Origin: Desulfuromonadales bacterium
GTDB taxonomy: Bacteria; Desulfobacterota; Desulfuromonadia; Desulfuromonadales; JACZKF01
Direction of reading: 5' to 3'
NCBI GenBank assembly: GCA_029289095.1
Contig: JARFUG010000017.1
Location: forward strand, 1 to 51,085
Length of the DNA stretch: 51,085 nt
Part shown: positions 1-9,094 of the stretch, one piece after another
How positions within the stretch are numbered: the stretch's first letter is position 1
How the letters are laid out: the number at the start of each line of letters is the position of its first letter
Program-made: the position numbers and the translations under genes
Notes under the pieces: generated by a model
Seen by the model: the letters and a program-made list of their open reading frames with translations, nothing else
Told to the model about the DNA's origin: nothing
The model's database searches: none

Positions 1-56
1 CCAGGAGCCAGGAGCCAGGAGCCAGGAGCCAGGAGCCAGGAGCCAGGAGCCAGGAG
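1..56. repeat. Tandem heptamer repeat, 8 copies of CCAGGAG
   Basis: Eight perfect head-to-tail copies of the 7-mer CCAGGAG fill the left edge, so the array may continue outside the window. There are no spacers, so it is not a CRISPR array. It belongs to a wider set of 7-bp-periodic intergenic arrays in this window, at about 94, 11322, 15908, 26089 and 46960. Confidence 0.95.
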
Positions 57-93
57 AAGGCTGATCCGTGCTGCGGGTCAAGTCAAATGTTTT

Positions 94-135
94 CCTTGAA
101 CCTTTGACCTCGAACCTTTGGCCTTGAACCTTTCA
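94..135. repeat. Degenerate heptamer array (CCTTGAA / CCTTTGA)
   Basis: Three copies of a 14-mer (CCTTGAACCTTTGA and variants) read as six alternating heptads: CCTTGAA, CCTTTGA, CCTCGAA, CCTTTGG, CCTTGAA, CCTTTCA. The 7-bp period matches the CCAGGAG array just upstream, but the consensus differs. It lies in the noncoding leader of the radical SAM gene. Confidence 0.85.
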
Positions 136-247
136 CCTGTTGACGACGCGCCAGCATAGCACAGTGCGATTAAAGGGGGCAACCTCCCAATTCGTTTGCA
201 TTTTTTCTCTTTGGACGTCGCCGCGTTTTTCGGCTATCCTCTGCGGC

Positions 248-1945
248 ATGCGCACTGTTCTCACTACCCTTCACAGCAAATACATCCACGCCAGCCTCGC
301 TCTGCCCTATCTTGCGGCGTACTGCGGCGCCGACTGCGGGGAGATCGTCATTCGCGAATTCACGGTTCACGAACCGCCCCAGAACGTCCTTGCCGCCCTG
401 CTTTCACAGGAACCCGACGTGGTCGCCTTCTCCGTCTATATCTGGAACCGCCGCGAAAGTCTGGAACTCGCCGATGCTCTTGCGGTGGCCAAGCCGGGTG
501 TACGGATCGTACTGGGAGGACCCGAGGTCTCCTACGAAGAGCCCCGGTTTTTCGAGCGCCATCCCGGAGTCGCCGCCCTCGTCCATGGGGAGGGAGAGAT
601 CCCCTTCAGGCGCCTTCTTTCGGCCTGGGCCGCTGGAGAAGAGCCGAAGGCAATTCCGCGAGTGAGCCTGGGTGGCGCCACCGGTCCCGTGCGTGGGCCG
701 AACGCCCCGCCGATCGCAGATCTCGACCGGATCCCCTCCCCCTTTTCCCTGGGGCTCATCGATCTGTCCCGTGGCTTCGTCTATTTCGAAACGAGCCGCG
801 GCTGTCCATATACCTGCGCCTTTTGCATGAGTTCCCGCGATGAAGGCGTACGTTCCTTCTCCTTGGAGCGCATCCGCGCCGATCTTGCCCTCCTCATGAA
901 GGCAGAGGTTCCAAAGATCAAGCTCGTCGACAGGACCTTCAACTACGATCCCGCGCGGGCCCGCGATATCTTCTCCTTCATTCTCGAGCGCAATCGCAGC
1001 AGTCATTTTCACTTCGAGATAGGCGCTCATCTCCTCGATGAAGCGACACTGGCTCTTCTCGATGAGGTCCCCCCCGGGATGTTTCAGTTTGAAATCGGCG
1101 TCCAGTCCACCCTGCCCGCCGCGCTGAGCGCCATCGGCCGCTCGGCATCCCTGCAGCGGCTTGAAGAAGCCGTCAAGCGCCTGCGCTCCCGAGAGCGCAT
1201 TCACCTGCACCTCGATCTGATCGCCGGGCTTCCGGGTGAAGGGCTCGCCGATTTCCTGACGTCCATCAACCGGGTGGCGGCTCTCGATCCACACCATCTG
1301 CAGGTCGAAGCGGTCAAGCTCCTGCCCGGATCTCCCCTCAGAGGGCGCGCCGCAGAACTCGGGCTCCGCTTCAATCCGCACCCTCCCTACACGGTTCTCG
1401 AGACGCCGCAACTGAGCTTTGAGGAACTGGAGGTCCTGCGTGGAATCGCCCGACTGCTCGACCTCACCTGGAACAGCGGCCGTTTCGGTAATTTTCTCGC
1501 CACGCTGGGGCGCCGGGGCGGATCGGTCGCCCGCGCTCTTTCGGAACTGGAGGGATTTTTCCGGCAGGAAGGACTCTTTCGTCAGCCCCTTTCACAGCGA
1601 ACCCTCTTCGAGGAGATCTGGCGTTTTGTCAGGCAGGGGTTCACGGGCACGGACCGGGACGAGCTTCGCGAGAGCCTCGCCCGGGATTTTGCGCTGAGCG
1701 AGAGGGTCGTCCCTGAGAACGCCCCCTCGTTTTTCGACACGGCCCTCGAGGACGACGAGGGGCTGCGCGTCCGGGAAAAGGTCCGCAGCGAAACCTCCTC
1801 CCTGAAAGGTTCGCAGGTAAGGATCCAGTTCTTTGCCGCCGTCTTCCGCCACCTGCCGCAAAAGGCCGGGCGCACTATCCTCATCTATCTCTATCTCACC
1901 GAAACGGGGCGAGGGATGGACGTTCGTGAGATGGTCCTCGACTGA
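248..1945 (+). CDS. B12-binding-type radical SAM protein (DUF4080-like C-terminus)
   Basis: A 565-residue radical SAM enzyme; its reaction is unknown. Residues 1-140 form a Rossmann-like cobalamin-binding-type domain (LGGPEVSYEEP near 90-99), but I see no DxHxxG cobalamin-ligand motif. The radical SAM cluster motif CPYTCAFC supplies Cys186, Cys190 and Cys193. The C-terminal third resembles the DUF4080 extension of this family. I chose the Met at 248 because the upstream in-frame extension to 140 reads like noncoding sequence, while from here the protein starts directly in the conserved TVLTTLHSKYIHASLALPYL region. The gene is convergent with the DUF6178 gene. The family call is firm; the substrate cannot be inferred. 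Confidence 0.85.
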   Translation: MRTVLTTLHSKYIHASLALPYLAAYCGADCGEIVIREFTVHEPPQNVLAALLSQEPDVVAFSVYIWNRRESLELADALAVAKPGVRIVLGGPEVSYEEPRFFERHPGVAALVHGEGEIPFRRLLSAWAAGEEPKAIPRVSLGGATGPVRGPNAPPIADLDRIPSPFSLGLIDLSRGFVYFETSRGCPYTCAFCMSSRDEGVRSFSLERIRADLALLMKAEVPKIKLVDRTFNYDPARARDIFSFILERNRSSHFHFEIGAHLLDEATLALLDEVPPGMFQFEIGVQSTLPAALSAIGRSASLQRLEEAVKRLRSRERIHLHLDLIAGLPGEGLADFLTSINRVAALDPHHLQVEAVKLLPGSPLRGRAAELGLRFNPHPPYTVLETPQLSFEELEVLRGIARLLDLTWNSGRFGNFLATLGRRGGSVARALSELEGFFRQEGLFRQPLSQRTLFEEIWRFVRQGFTGTDRDELRESLARDFALSERVVPENAPSFFDTALEDDEGLRVREKVRSETSSLKGSQVRIQFFAAVFRHLPQKAGRTILIYLYLTETGRGMDVREMVLD

Positions 1946-1987
1946 GGGCCATCTCCCCCCTTCCTTGATCCACCCTGCGAACCCCTG

Positions 1988-3685
1988 TCAGAGCTTGAGA
2001 ATCAGACCGCTGACCACGGGGATGTCGAGTTCTCCGGGCGGCTGTGCACAAAACTCTTCTTCCCACAGGTCGAGGCACCATCCCCCGAAAACGCCCGCTC
2101 CGGGAAGCATGGCCTCGAGCCAGTTCACCGTTGTCTCGCGCAGTTCGGCGGAAATCTTCCCGTCCAGGCAGATTCTGGCATGAAGCGCAACGAGCTCTTC
2201 CCGGGGAATCGGCAGCGGAACAAAAGGGCGCCCGAGGACTTTGTTGGCCAGGGAAGTGAGAAAAAAATCGGAAAGTGTAAGGTCCGCGACGTCGTCCGGG
2301 GAGCAGCCGGTGAGATCGAGGTCGTCAGGTGCGGGGAGTTCGATCGGGAGTACTTCGGTGAAAAGACGTCTTTGGATCTCCAGACGATCGAGCCACTCTC
2401 CAGCCAGCCCGAGCTCCCGCATCTCGGCGAATGGGCGCTCGCCGGCGCGGGTGACGTCCTCGATCCCCTCGAAAAAACGGGGGGTGGCGCTGTCCAGAGC
2501 TGAAACGAGCGCCCGGAACGGGCCGTCGAGGTACGGTCCTACAGGGGAGGCCTTCAGGGCTCGGGCGCGCCGACGAAGATCGAGAACGAGACTGAATCCG
2601 AGCCTGAAAAGAGCCTGCAGGTGGACCTCGGAGAAATATCGGGCGCCTTCATTCGGATCGTTCTCCGCCAGGTATTCCAGGGCCAGATTGAGGTTTCGGT
2701 ACACCTCCGACATCGCCTCGCGCACCGCTGCGGCCTCACCCATGTCGACCCGGTTGGCCATGATGACCTGATTGAGAATGAAGGTCAGCTCCCAGCACGT
2801 CTCGGCGTCAATGCCCCCCGACAGGACATCGGCCAGAATCCCCGTAGGACGGGCTGCAGTCAGGACGAATCCCGGCGCTTCCGACGGCTCGTCAACTGGA
2901 ATGCTCCCTTTTTTCCACTGCGACGGAACGAAGCGCGCCGGATCTAGCCAGGCATGAATGGCGAATGATTCGAACGGATCGGGGAACCCCATATCCTGAA
3001 GCCGCCCCGATCTCAGCCGCAGTTCCTCCTCCTCGAGAAGCGACTCCTGTTCCCAGCGCACCGCATCCATCAGATGAATGAAGAACGCCGGATCGCGGCG
3101 GTGAACGATATCGAGGAAGGCCTCGATGACCTTCGTCCCCTCTCCGCTCTGCCTGTATTCGATCTCGTACCCTCCGTCGCGCTGGACCGCCTCCAGTCGG
3201 GCGTCCTCGTCGAGATAATCCTCCGGACCACGGGTGACGAGAATCAGCTTTTTCATCATCAGCACGAGGAGTTCGAATTCGAGCTCGGACGCCGCCTCAT
3301 AGACCTTCTCCTCGCCTGCCTCCAGGATCAGAAGGAGCCACTCCAGTGCGCGGTCTGCGACGAAAGAATCCCCATCCCAGCAGTCAAGATCGAGAAAAGC
3401 GGTGATCTGCCGGGTCGAGGCGAACTGGATCAGTTCGGACACATCCTCCTTGCCGAGTTCCTTGATCAGCAGGTAGACCTCCTGAGAAGGAAGACGCCGC
3501 ACCAGGCGCTCGGCATCGTGCGCCTCAAGGATCAGGTCGAACTTGCGCCGGCCCTCGGCGGTACGGATCATTTCGAGTCGCTCCCCGTGAGACAGAGCGT
3601 TGAATTCACGGGACGTCAGCCTGCGCGCCGGGCGGATCATCGGAAGCCCCTCTTTTTTTGCGGGGGGCGGATCGTAGGAAGTCAT
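1988..3685 (-). CDS. DUF6178 family protein
   Basis: A 565-residue soluble protein of unknown function that I recognise as DUF6178-like, a family seen mainly in deltaproteobacteria. It is rich in acidic and Leu residues and predicted to be largely helical. I see no signal peptide, membrane segment or catalytic motif. An internal Met at codon 16 (MIRPARRLTSREFN) is a reasonable alternative start, because the first 15 residues are low-complexity and an AG-rich stretch precedes it. It is convergent with the radical SAM gene and lies upstream of the antiporter on the same strand, with an 84-bp gap. No function is proposed. Confidence 0.75.
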   Translation of the reverse strand: MTSYDPPPAKKEGLPMIRPARRLTSREFNALSHGERLEMIRTAEGRRKFDLILEAHDAERLVRRLPSQEVYLLIKELGKEDVSELIQFASTRQITAFLDLDCWDGDSFVADRALEWLLLILEAGEEKVYEAASELEFELLVLMMKKLILVTRGPEDYLDEDARLEAVQRDGGYEIEYRQSGEGTKVIEAFLDIVHRRDPAFFIHLMDAVRWEQESLLEEEELRLRSGRLQDMGFPDPFESFAIHAWLDPARFVPSQWKKGSIPVDEPSEAPGFVLTAARPTGILADVLSGGIDAETCWELTFILNQVIMANRVDMGEAAAVREAMSEVYRNLNLALEYLAENDPNEGARYFSEVHLQALFRLGFSLVLDLRRRARALKASPVGPYLDGPFRALVSALDSATPRFFEGIEDVTRAGERPFAEMRELGLAGEWLDRLEIQRRLFTEVLPIELPAPDDLDLTGCSPDDVADLTLSDFFLTSLANKVLGRPFVPLPIPREELVALHARICLDGKISAELRETTVNWLEAMLPGAGVFGGWCLDLWEEEFCAQPPGELDIPVVSGLILKL

Positions 3686-3769
3686 TATTCGGCACTCTCC
3701 GAAAGTGGATTGGGGGACAAATGTTAATGCAGGCCGATGCGGCGGTCAAGTACGGCCGCGTCGTACTGC

Positions 3770-5467
3770 TCACGTCTCCCCGTTGCTTTTGATCGCAGCG
3801 AGAAATTCCCGGTATCCTCCTGCACGTAGCGCCTGGTCGCGCATGTCGGGGTTGCTGAAGGTATTGGCAATATCGGCCAGAATTTCGAGCTGAATTCCGG
3901 CATCCTCATCGGGGGTGAGAATCAGAAAAATCAGGTGCGCCTGCTCTCCGTCGGGCGCGTCGAAATCGATGCCGGCGGCGGAGATCCCGACACCCACCAG
4001 CGGCGCGGCGAGCCCCCGAATGCGGGCATGGGGAACCGCCACACCGTGCCCGACTCCGGTCGCCATCATTCTTTCCCGGGCGATGGCTGCGTCGGCGATG
4101 TCTCCGGCGGCACGTCCGGCCGTCTCTGCGAGATGCTCGGCGAGTTCGCGGATCGCTGGTTCACGGTCACTCGCCTGTAGATCGGAGACGAAGGACCTGG
4201 CGCCCAGAAAATCGAAAAAGCGCCGCGGTTTCTTCAGGCGCAGCAGTTTCTGCATCACCGGGCCGCTCATCATCGATGTCGCAAGGGCCATTGCGACCAG
4301 GGCGACGAAAAGCCTCTCGCTGATCAGATTGTATCTCAAGGCGAGCAGGCCCAGGATGATCTCCATGGCGCCGCGGGCATTCATGGCGAAACCGAGGGCC
4401 AGCGCCTCTCGGCGCGGCATGCCGACCCATCGTCCGCCGACCCCGCACCCGAGGACCTTGCCGAGACAGGCGATCACGAGGACGAGGGCGACGAGACCCG
4501 GTTCAAAATTGGCGATGAAGTCGACCTTCAGTCCGATGCTGGCGAAAAAAAGCGGCGCGAATATGACGGAGACGAACTGCTCGATCACCGAGCGCGTCCG
4601 GGCACGCAGGTGCGGTGAGTCTCCCAGGGCGACACCGGCGATGAAAGCGCCGAAAATCAGGTGAACGCCGAGCCATTCGGTCCCTGCCGCGGCAATCAGG
4701 GCGACCGCGAGAATGAATCCGATGACGCTTCCGGGCGATGCGGAATGGGCCTGAATCCAGAGGAGCATCCGGTCGAGCAACACCCTTCCGACGGTGAGCA
4801 TCGCGACGGTAAAGAACAGGATCAGGACGATCGTTTCTCCGACGCCGAGGACAGGACCCGTTGCGGTGCCGAGCATTCCGAGGATAATGGCGAAAATGAT
4901 CCAACCCACCAAGTCGTTCAGCACGGCGGAGGCGATCACGATCATGCCGAAGTCGCTGCGGTAGAGGTTCAGGTCCATCAGCGTCTTTGCGATGACCGGC
5001 AGAGCCGAAATCGAAAGGGCGGTGGCGATGAACAGTGCGAATATCAGGGGGTCGGCTCCCGGCTCAATTCCCATGGCGGCCGGCATGAACCAGGCTGCGG
5101 CAAAGCCCAATGTGAAGGGGACGACAATTCCGGCGTTTCCGACAACAAGGACGCTTCTGCCCTGACGCCACACGGTCGAGAGGTTCACTTCGAGTCCGGC
5201 CACCAGGAGGAAAAGAGTGATGGCCAGCCCCATGAACGAGTCGAAAACGATGGCAGAAGCACCGGATTGGGGGAAGAGAACGAGAGAAATCTCCGGAGCG
5301 AGGCGCCCGAGGACCGTCGGACCGAGAAGAATGCCGGCCAGAATCTCGCCAAGAACCGACGGCTGGTTGAAACGGCGGGCGATTTCGCCCAGCAGACGGG
5401 CAAAAGCGAGCAGCACCCCGAGAGCAAGGAACAGGGCCGTCAGTTCCTGGGTTGAAAGCGAATCCAT
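3770..5467 (-). CDS. Cation:proton antiporter (CPA2-type) fused to PTS EIIA domain
   Basis: A 565-residue inner-membrane protein. Residues 1-405 are an Na+/H+ exchanger-type domain with about 12 hydrophobic segments and the Asn-Asp ion-binding pair at 184-185 (AVLNDLVGW). Residues 415-560 form a PTS EIIA type-2 (fructose/nitrogen) domain with GVAVPHARI, whose His480 is the expected phosphoryl acceptor. Known EIIA domains take phosphate from HPr or NPr. A regulatory link between PTS phosphorylation and ion transport is my inference. The transported ion (Na+ or K+) cannot be told from sequence. The fusion is continuous in frame, so it is not an annotation artefact. Confidence 0.88.
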   Translation of the reverse strand: MDSLSTQELTALFLALGVLLAFARLLGEIARRFNQPSVLGEILAGILLGPTVLGRLAPEISLVLFPQSGASAIVFDSFMGLAITLFLLVAGLEVNLSTVWRQGRSVLVVGNAGIVVPFTLGFAAAWFMPAAMGIEPGADPLIFALFIATALSISALPVIAKTLMDLNLYRSDFGMIVIASAVLNDLVGWIIFAIILGMLGTATGPVLGVGETIVLILFFTVAMLTVGRVLLDRMLLWIQAHSASPGSVIGFILAVALIAAAGTEWLGVHLIFGAFIAGVALGDSPHLRARTRSVIEQFVSVIFAPLFFASIGLKVDFIANFEPGLVALVLVIACLGKVLGCGVGGRWVGMPRREALALGFAMNARGAMEIILGLLALRYNLISERLFVALVAMALATSMMSGPVMQKLLRLKKPRRFFDFLGARSFVSDLQASDREPAIRELAEHLAETAGRAAGDIADAAIARERMMATGVGHGVAVPHARIRGLAAPLVGVGISAAGIDFDAPDGEQAHLIFLILTPDEDAGIQLEILADIANTFSNPDMRDQALRAGGYREFLAAIKSNGET

Positions 5468-5545
5468 GCGGAGCTTCCCTGGGTGATCGTAAGAAGGACG
5501 AAAAGTTCTGAAAATACAGAGGGGATGTTACCATCTGAGATAATT

Positions 5546-5632
5546 TTAGTCCCGGATAATCTCGACCTCCATATCAATGCCGCAGCTCACCCGTTCGGCG
5601 TCGAGCTCTTTGGACTTGATGATTAGAACCCC
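5546..5632 (-). pseudogene. Possible 3' remnant of a lost gene
   Basis: A 28-codon stop-to-stop stretch on the minus strand encodes a protein-like segment containing KSKELDAERVSCGIDMEVE. It has no start codon or ribosome site and follows an in-frame TGA. The composition is more protein-like than typical shadow frames, so it could be the tail of a decayed gene. I do not recognise the family. The rest of 5468-5740 shows no convincing gene. Confidence 0.2.
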
Positions 5633-5740
5633 TCAACCATTTGAACCTTAAGGGAAAAACACCTTGAACTCCCACGCACAGGCGTGTTATACAGCCAGCA
5701 AGATGGTCATCGGTGAACCCTTCCATCTCGCGAGAGGTCC

Positions 5741-5923
5741 ATGGTCCCTTTGAAAAAGATATTGAAATCCTCGTCTCTGATGAAATCACAGGCGGATTCT
5801 GAAGAGAGAGAAATTGAATCGCTTCTGATGAGGATGTTTCGCGATCTGCCTCAGGACAAGCGGCAAATCGTTTTTGACATCCTGACCGACCTCTACTGTC
5901 TCGAAAAGAAAAAGGCCCTCTGA
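5741..5923 (+). CDS. Small helical hypothetical protein
   Basis: A 60-residue, highly charged frame. Its C-terminal 45 residues (EREIESLLMRMFRDLPQDKR, then IVFDILTDLYCLEKKKAL) look like two amphipathic helices. The start is uncertain. The first ATG has an AGAGG only three bases upstream, which is too close, and the next Met (codon 14) has no evident ribosome site. It lies 113 bp before sodC on the same strand. I do not recognise the family. The amphipathic pattern makes it better than a random frame. Confidence 0.4.
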   Translation: MVPLKKILKSSSLMKSQADSEEREIESLLMRMFRDLPQDKRQIVFDILTDLYCLEKKKAL

Positions 5924-6036
5924 ACCCGTCGAGAACCGATAAGACTCCCCCCGCGTCGTTTGACTTTCTCCTCTTCGGTTATATCCATGTAAAAAATGGA
6001 CGACTAGATCTTCCCGCCCTTCCGGAGGAGAGAGCA

Positions 6037-6636
6037 ATGCAGCGAGCCACCTTCATCCTCGTCTTGATCACCGCGGTTTTCCTCATCCCCGCCTGCGAAC
6101 CCCAGAGAACGGAAACGCAGCCTGCTCAACCGGCTGCAACAACGCCGGGTGAGAATCGTGACCCAGAGACAGCGACCTACGCGGTTGCCGAACTTCAGCC
6201 CACGACAGGAAATGAGGCGTCCGGCACAGTGGAATTCTTCACCGTTTCCGAAGGGGTCAGGATCGTGGCGCAGTTGCAGGGACTTACTGCACGGCACGGT
6301 TTTCATGTGCACGAGTTCGGCGACTGCAGCGATCCCGATGCCGAATCGGCCGGAGAGCATTTCAATCCCCACGGCACTCCCCACGGCGGACCGGACGACC
6401 CGCCGCATGAGCGCCATCTCGGCGATCTGGGCAATATCGAGGCGGACGCAGACGGCAGGGGTTTCTACGACCAAATCGACCACGTCATCACTCTTGAAGG
6501 CCCCGATTCCATCCTCGGCCGATCGGTCGTCGTCCACGCCCAGGAGGACGATCTGACTTCGCAACCTTCCGGCGACGCGGGAGACCGGATCGCCTGCGGC
6601 GTCATACGTCAGGCCGAGCAACCCCGAAATCGCTGA
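6037..6636 (+). CDS. sodC: Superoxide dismutase [Cu-Zn], lipoprotein
   Basis: Converts superoxide to peroxide and oxygen in the cell envelope. The 199-residue precursor has a hydrophobic leader ending in a lipobox (LIPAC), so the mature enzyme is probably anchored by Cys20. Canonical motifs follow in order: GFHVHEFGDCS (Cu ligands), a His-rich zinc loop with EHFNPHGTPHGGPDDPPHER and HLGDLGN, GRSVVVHAQEDD, and the GDRIACGVI end that completes the conserved disulfide and holds the active-site Arg. The strong ribosome site GGAGGAGAG decides the start. A BON-domain lipoprotein follows 37 bp downstream, so the two may be cotranscribed up to the terminator near 7000. Confidence 0.95.
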   Translation: MQRATFILVLITAVFLIPACEPQRTETQPAQPAATTPGENRDPETATYAVAELQPTTGNEASGTVEFFTVSEGVRIVAQLQGLTARHGFHVHEFGDCSDPDAESAGEHFNPHGTPHGGPDDPPHERHLGDLGNIEADADGRGFYDQIDHVITLEGPDSILGRSVVVHAQEDDLTSQPSGDAGDRIACGVIRQAEQPRNR

Positions 6637-6673
6637 TCACCTGTCCTTTCCTGTATCTGAATCGGAGGATCGT

Positions 6674-6988
6674 ATGCAGAAACATACCGGCTGGATTCTT
6701 GCCCTTCTCTGTCTCGCCCTTTTGTTGCAGACCGGCTGTGCCGCCGCACCGGATGCACGACCCCACGCTGCGCCCCCCATCGACGACAAGGGCATCACCT
6801 CCCGGGTCATTGCCGAACTCGCCAGGGACCCCGACACGCGGGTCGCACAGATACAGGTCGAAACGTTCCGGGGAGTGGTTCAGTTGACAGGATTCGCCGC
6901 CGATCAGAGAGTCATCGTCCGGGCGGGAGAAATCGCCCGAAGAGTCGAAGGGGTCAGACGGGTGCAGAATAATCTTATCCTGAGATAA
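6674..6988 (+). CDS. BON-domain lipoprotein
   Basis: A 104-residue envelope protein. A lipoprotein signal (LLLQTGC) is followed by a short linker and one BON domain from about residue 38 to the end (ITSRVIAELARDP, VQLTGFAADQ, RRVEGVRRVQNNLIL). BON domains in OsmY-like proteins are thought to bind phospholipid or membrane surfaces. OsmY usually carries two, and here there is one. It lies just after sodC and just before a strong hairpin terminator, which suggests a small envelope-stress unit; that link is inference. Confidence 0.9.
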   Translation: MQKHTGWILALLCLALLLQTGCAAAPDARPHAAPPIDDKGITSRVIAELARDPDTRVAQIQVETFRGVVQLTGFAADQRVIVRAGEIARRVEGVRRVQNNLILR

Positions 6989-6999
6989 ATCTGCTGGAT

Positions 7000-7036
7000 A
7001 AAAAAAGCGAAGCGGTTCTCCCGCTTCGCTTTTTTT
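7000..7036. terminator. Bidirectional intrinsic terminator
   Basis: A perfect 10-bp stem (AGCGAAGCGG / CCGCTTCGCT) with loop TTCTC is flanked by an A-tract on the left and a T-tract on the right. It can therefore serve both the BON gene (plus strand) and the phosphohexomutase gene (minus strand), which converge here. Confidence 0.95.
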
Positions 7037-7060
7037 ATCTTCGGAGCCCAGGTCGCGAAA

Positions 7061-8482
7061 TCAGCCGCTGACGAAGGCCGAAGCCGCCTCCATGAGGCGG
7101 TCGAGCTCGGCGCTGCTGGCGGCCTCGCCATAGACGCGCACCACCGGTTCCGTCCCCGACTTGCGGAACAACATCCAACTGCCGTCGGCGAAAATGTATT
7201 TGGAGCCGTCGATGGTGACGATCTTCTCGATCCTGCGCCCGCCAATCTCGGAAGGGGGATTGGAGAGTTTGGCCGCCACCGCCTCCCCCAGTTCGGACGA
7301 GAGTCGAATGTTGATGCGCCGCGTGTGAACCTCGCCGACGCGGCCATAAAGATCGGCGAGCAGTTCCCGAAGCGTCCTGCCTTCCACCGCGACCATTTCC
7401 GCCACAAGGAGACAAGCGAGAATGCCGTCCTTGTCGGGGACGTGCCCCCGCACCGTCAGCCCGGCGCTCTCTTCACCGCCGATCATGATGCGGTCGTCAC
7501 GGATGAACTCCCCGATGAACTTGAAGCCGACGGGGGTCTCCAGAACCTCGAGACCGTGGTGCCGGGCGATCGCATCGATGAGATGGGAGGTGGCGACGGA
7601 GCGCGCCACGGCCCCCTTTTCCCCCCTTCGGCGCACGAAATAATCGGTAAGCAGCGCAAGGATGTAGTTCGGTTCGATAAAGGAACCATCGGCATCGAGT
7701 ATTCCATAACGATCGGCATCACCGTCGGTGGCGAGCCCCAGCCGGATCCGAGGGTCTCCCTGGACCAGAGAGATGAAATCGCCGATGTTGCTCTCGGCGG
7801 GCTCCGGCGGAAATCCTCCGAAATAGGGATCGGGGTGATCGTTGATAACGACCGTCTCGACCCCAGCCTCCTGAAGCAGTGCATCGAGGTACCCGCGCGC
7901 CGTTCCGTACAGGGGATTGACGGCAATTTTGAGTCCGGCGGCGCCGATCGCGCGGAAATCGACGATGCGCCGCAACGCCTCGAAATACGCCGGTCGCGGA
8001 TCGATATCCACAACCATACCCGACTCATAAGCCCTGTCCATCCTCATTTCCTTGAAGCAGATCTCCCCCAGCATTACATTGGCCCGCTCCTCGATATCGC
8101 GGGTCGTCTCCGGGAGCGCAGGTCCGCCCCATGCGGGAGAGAATTTCAGACCGTTGTAGTCGCTCGGGTTGTGGCTCGCCGTGAAATTGATCCCCCCTGC
8201 GGCCTGGCGCCTCAGGATCTCGAACGCGATCACCGGTGTGGGGGTGTCGCGTTCGCAGAGAAACGATCTGATTCCGGCGCCTGCGAGCACCCTGACGGTT
8301 TCCCGTGCGAAACTTCGCCCCATGAAACGTGCGTCGTACCCGACCACGACCCCCTTTTCGTGCAGACCGGCGGCCCGCAGGTGATCGGCGATCGCCTGGG
8401 TGACGACACGCACATTGTCCATCGTGAAATCTTCACACAGGATCCCGCGCCAACCGGAAGTCCCGAAACTGATTCGCGCCAT
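7061..8482 (-). CDS. Phosphoglucomutase/phosphomannomutase family protein
   Basis: A 473-residue cytosolic alpha-D-phosphohexomutase that interconverts hexose 1- and 6-phosphates. All four signatures are present: the phosphoserine loop TASHNP (Ser103), the metal loop DGDADR (Asp253, 255, 257), the sugar-recognition loop GGEESAGL, and the phosphate-binding FRKSGTEPVVRVYGE near the C-terminus. Whether glucose, mannose or glucosamine is preferred cannot be read off. The start is backed by an AGGAGGAG ribosome site. A phosphoglucose isomerase gene lies elsewhere in the window, consistent with hexose-phosphate metabolism. Confidence 0.92.
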   Translation of the reverse strand: MARISFGTSGWRGILCEDFTMDNVRVVTQAIADHLRAAGLHEKGVVVGYDARFMGRSFARETVRVLAGAGIRSFLCERDTPTPVIAFEILRRQAAGGINFTASHNPSDYNGLKFSPAWGGPALPETTRDIEERANVMLGEICFKEMRMDRAYESGMVVDIDPRPAYFEALRRIVDFRAIGAAGLKIAVNPLYGTARGYLDALLQEAGVETVVINDHPDPYFGGFPPEPAESNIGDFISLVQGDPRIRLGLATDGDADRYGILDADGSFIEPNYILALLTDYFVRRRGEKGAVARSVATSHLIDAIARHHGLEVLETPVGFKFIGEFIRDDRIMIGGEESAGLTVRGHVPDKDGILACLLVAEMVAVEGRTLRELLADLYGRVGEVHTRRINIRLSSELGEAVAAKLSNPPSEIGGRRIEKIVTIDGSKYIFADGSWMLFRKSGTEPVVRVYGEAASSAELDRLMEAASAFVSG

Positions 8483-8608
8483 ACCTCTCCTCCTGGTTTC
8501 AATTAAAATCCGGATATCGGATCGACCTTCACAGCAACCGAAAGGATAACATATTTAGGGCAAAAGTGTGAGAACGGCTTAAAATCTCCCCACTCTTCAC
8601 TCCTCGAT

Positions 8609-8887
8609 TCATGTTTCTCGCAGACGGGGCGCCCGATAGTTCGGAAGACCATCGACATACGGGCAATCGGCAGGAAGAATTCCCATGGCGAGGTGCTCGG
8701 GCGTCAGCGGCGCACACCCGGGGCGTGCCGTGTGGCGCTGCGGATAGACGCTACAGAGACGGGTTGCGGGGTCGAGGTATTCGCACGGCTCGTCGGTATA
8801 GAGAATCTCACCGTCTAAGTCGAGTTTCTCAAAACAGCAGCGGCCGCAACGACGGCATTTCTGTTCCCATTCCATGGTCGCTTTCAA
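8609..8887 (-). CDS. YkgJ/YcgN-type cysteine-cluster protein, TTG start
   Basis: A 92-residue protein with the CxxCxxCC signature (KCRRCGRCC) and later Cys in CEYLD, RLCSVYPQR, GCAPL and DCPYV. This is the pattern of the zinc/iron-chelating Cys-cluster family (YkgJ or YcgN-like), whose role is not established. The start is TTG: a GGAGG sits seven bases upstream of it, while the first ATG, four codons later, is about 19 bases away. It is transcribed divergently from the PxxKW gene. Confidence 0.82.
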   Translation of the reverse strand: MKATMEWEQKCRRCGRCCFEKLDLDGEILYTDEPCEYLDPATRLCSVYPQRHTARPGCAPLTPEHLAMGILPADCPYVDGLPNYRAPRLRET

Positions 8888-9015
8888 AACGTTACCTCCA
8901 AAAACTCACATTAACCAGAACAGGGCGGACGCGTCAACAAACTTTGAGATGGCGCCTGCCTGGGGGCGAAAGTAGCTGAAGATGAAAAATTTTCGCGCTT
9001 GCAGCGATTTCATTA

Positions 9016-9044
9016 TTGACAATCTCCGGCTTTGAGGATAAGAA
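9016..9044 (+). promoter_or_regulatory. Sigma-70-type promoter for the PxxKW gene
   Basis: A perfect -35 TTGACA and a -10-like TAAGAA are separated by 17 bp, about 50 bp before the start codon. The rest of the 207-bp gap between the two divergent genes shows nothing else. Confidence 0.6.
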
Positions 9045-9094
9045 TAGCCGTTCTGAGCCAAACGCCATAAAGCACCCAAGAAGGAGAAAATCAT

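Noticed and set aside
1-56. Possible CRISPR array
   Set aside because: The units are 7 bp long with no spacers, so it is a simple tandem repeat.
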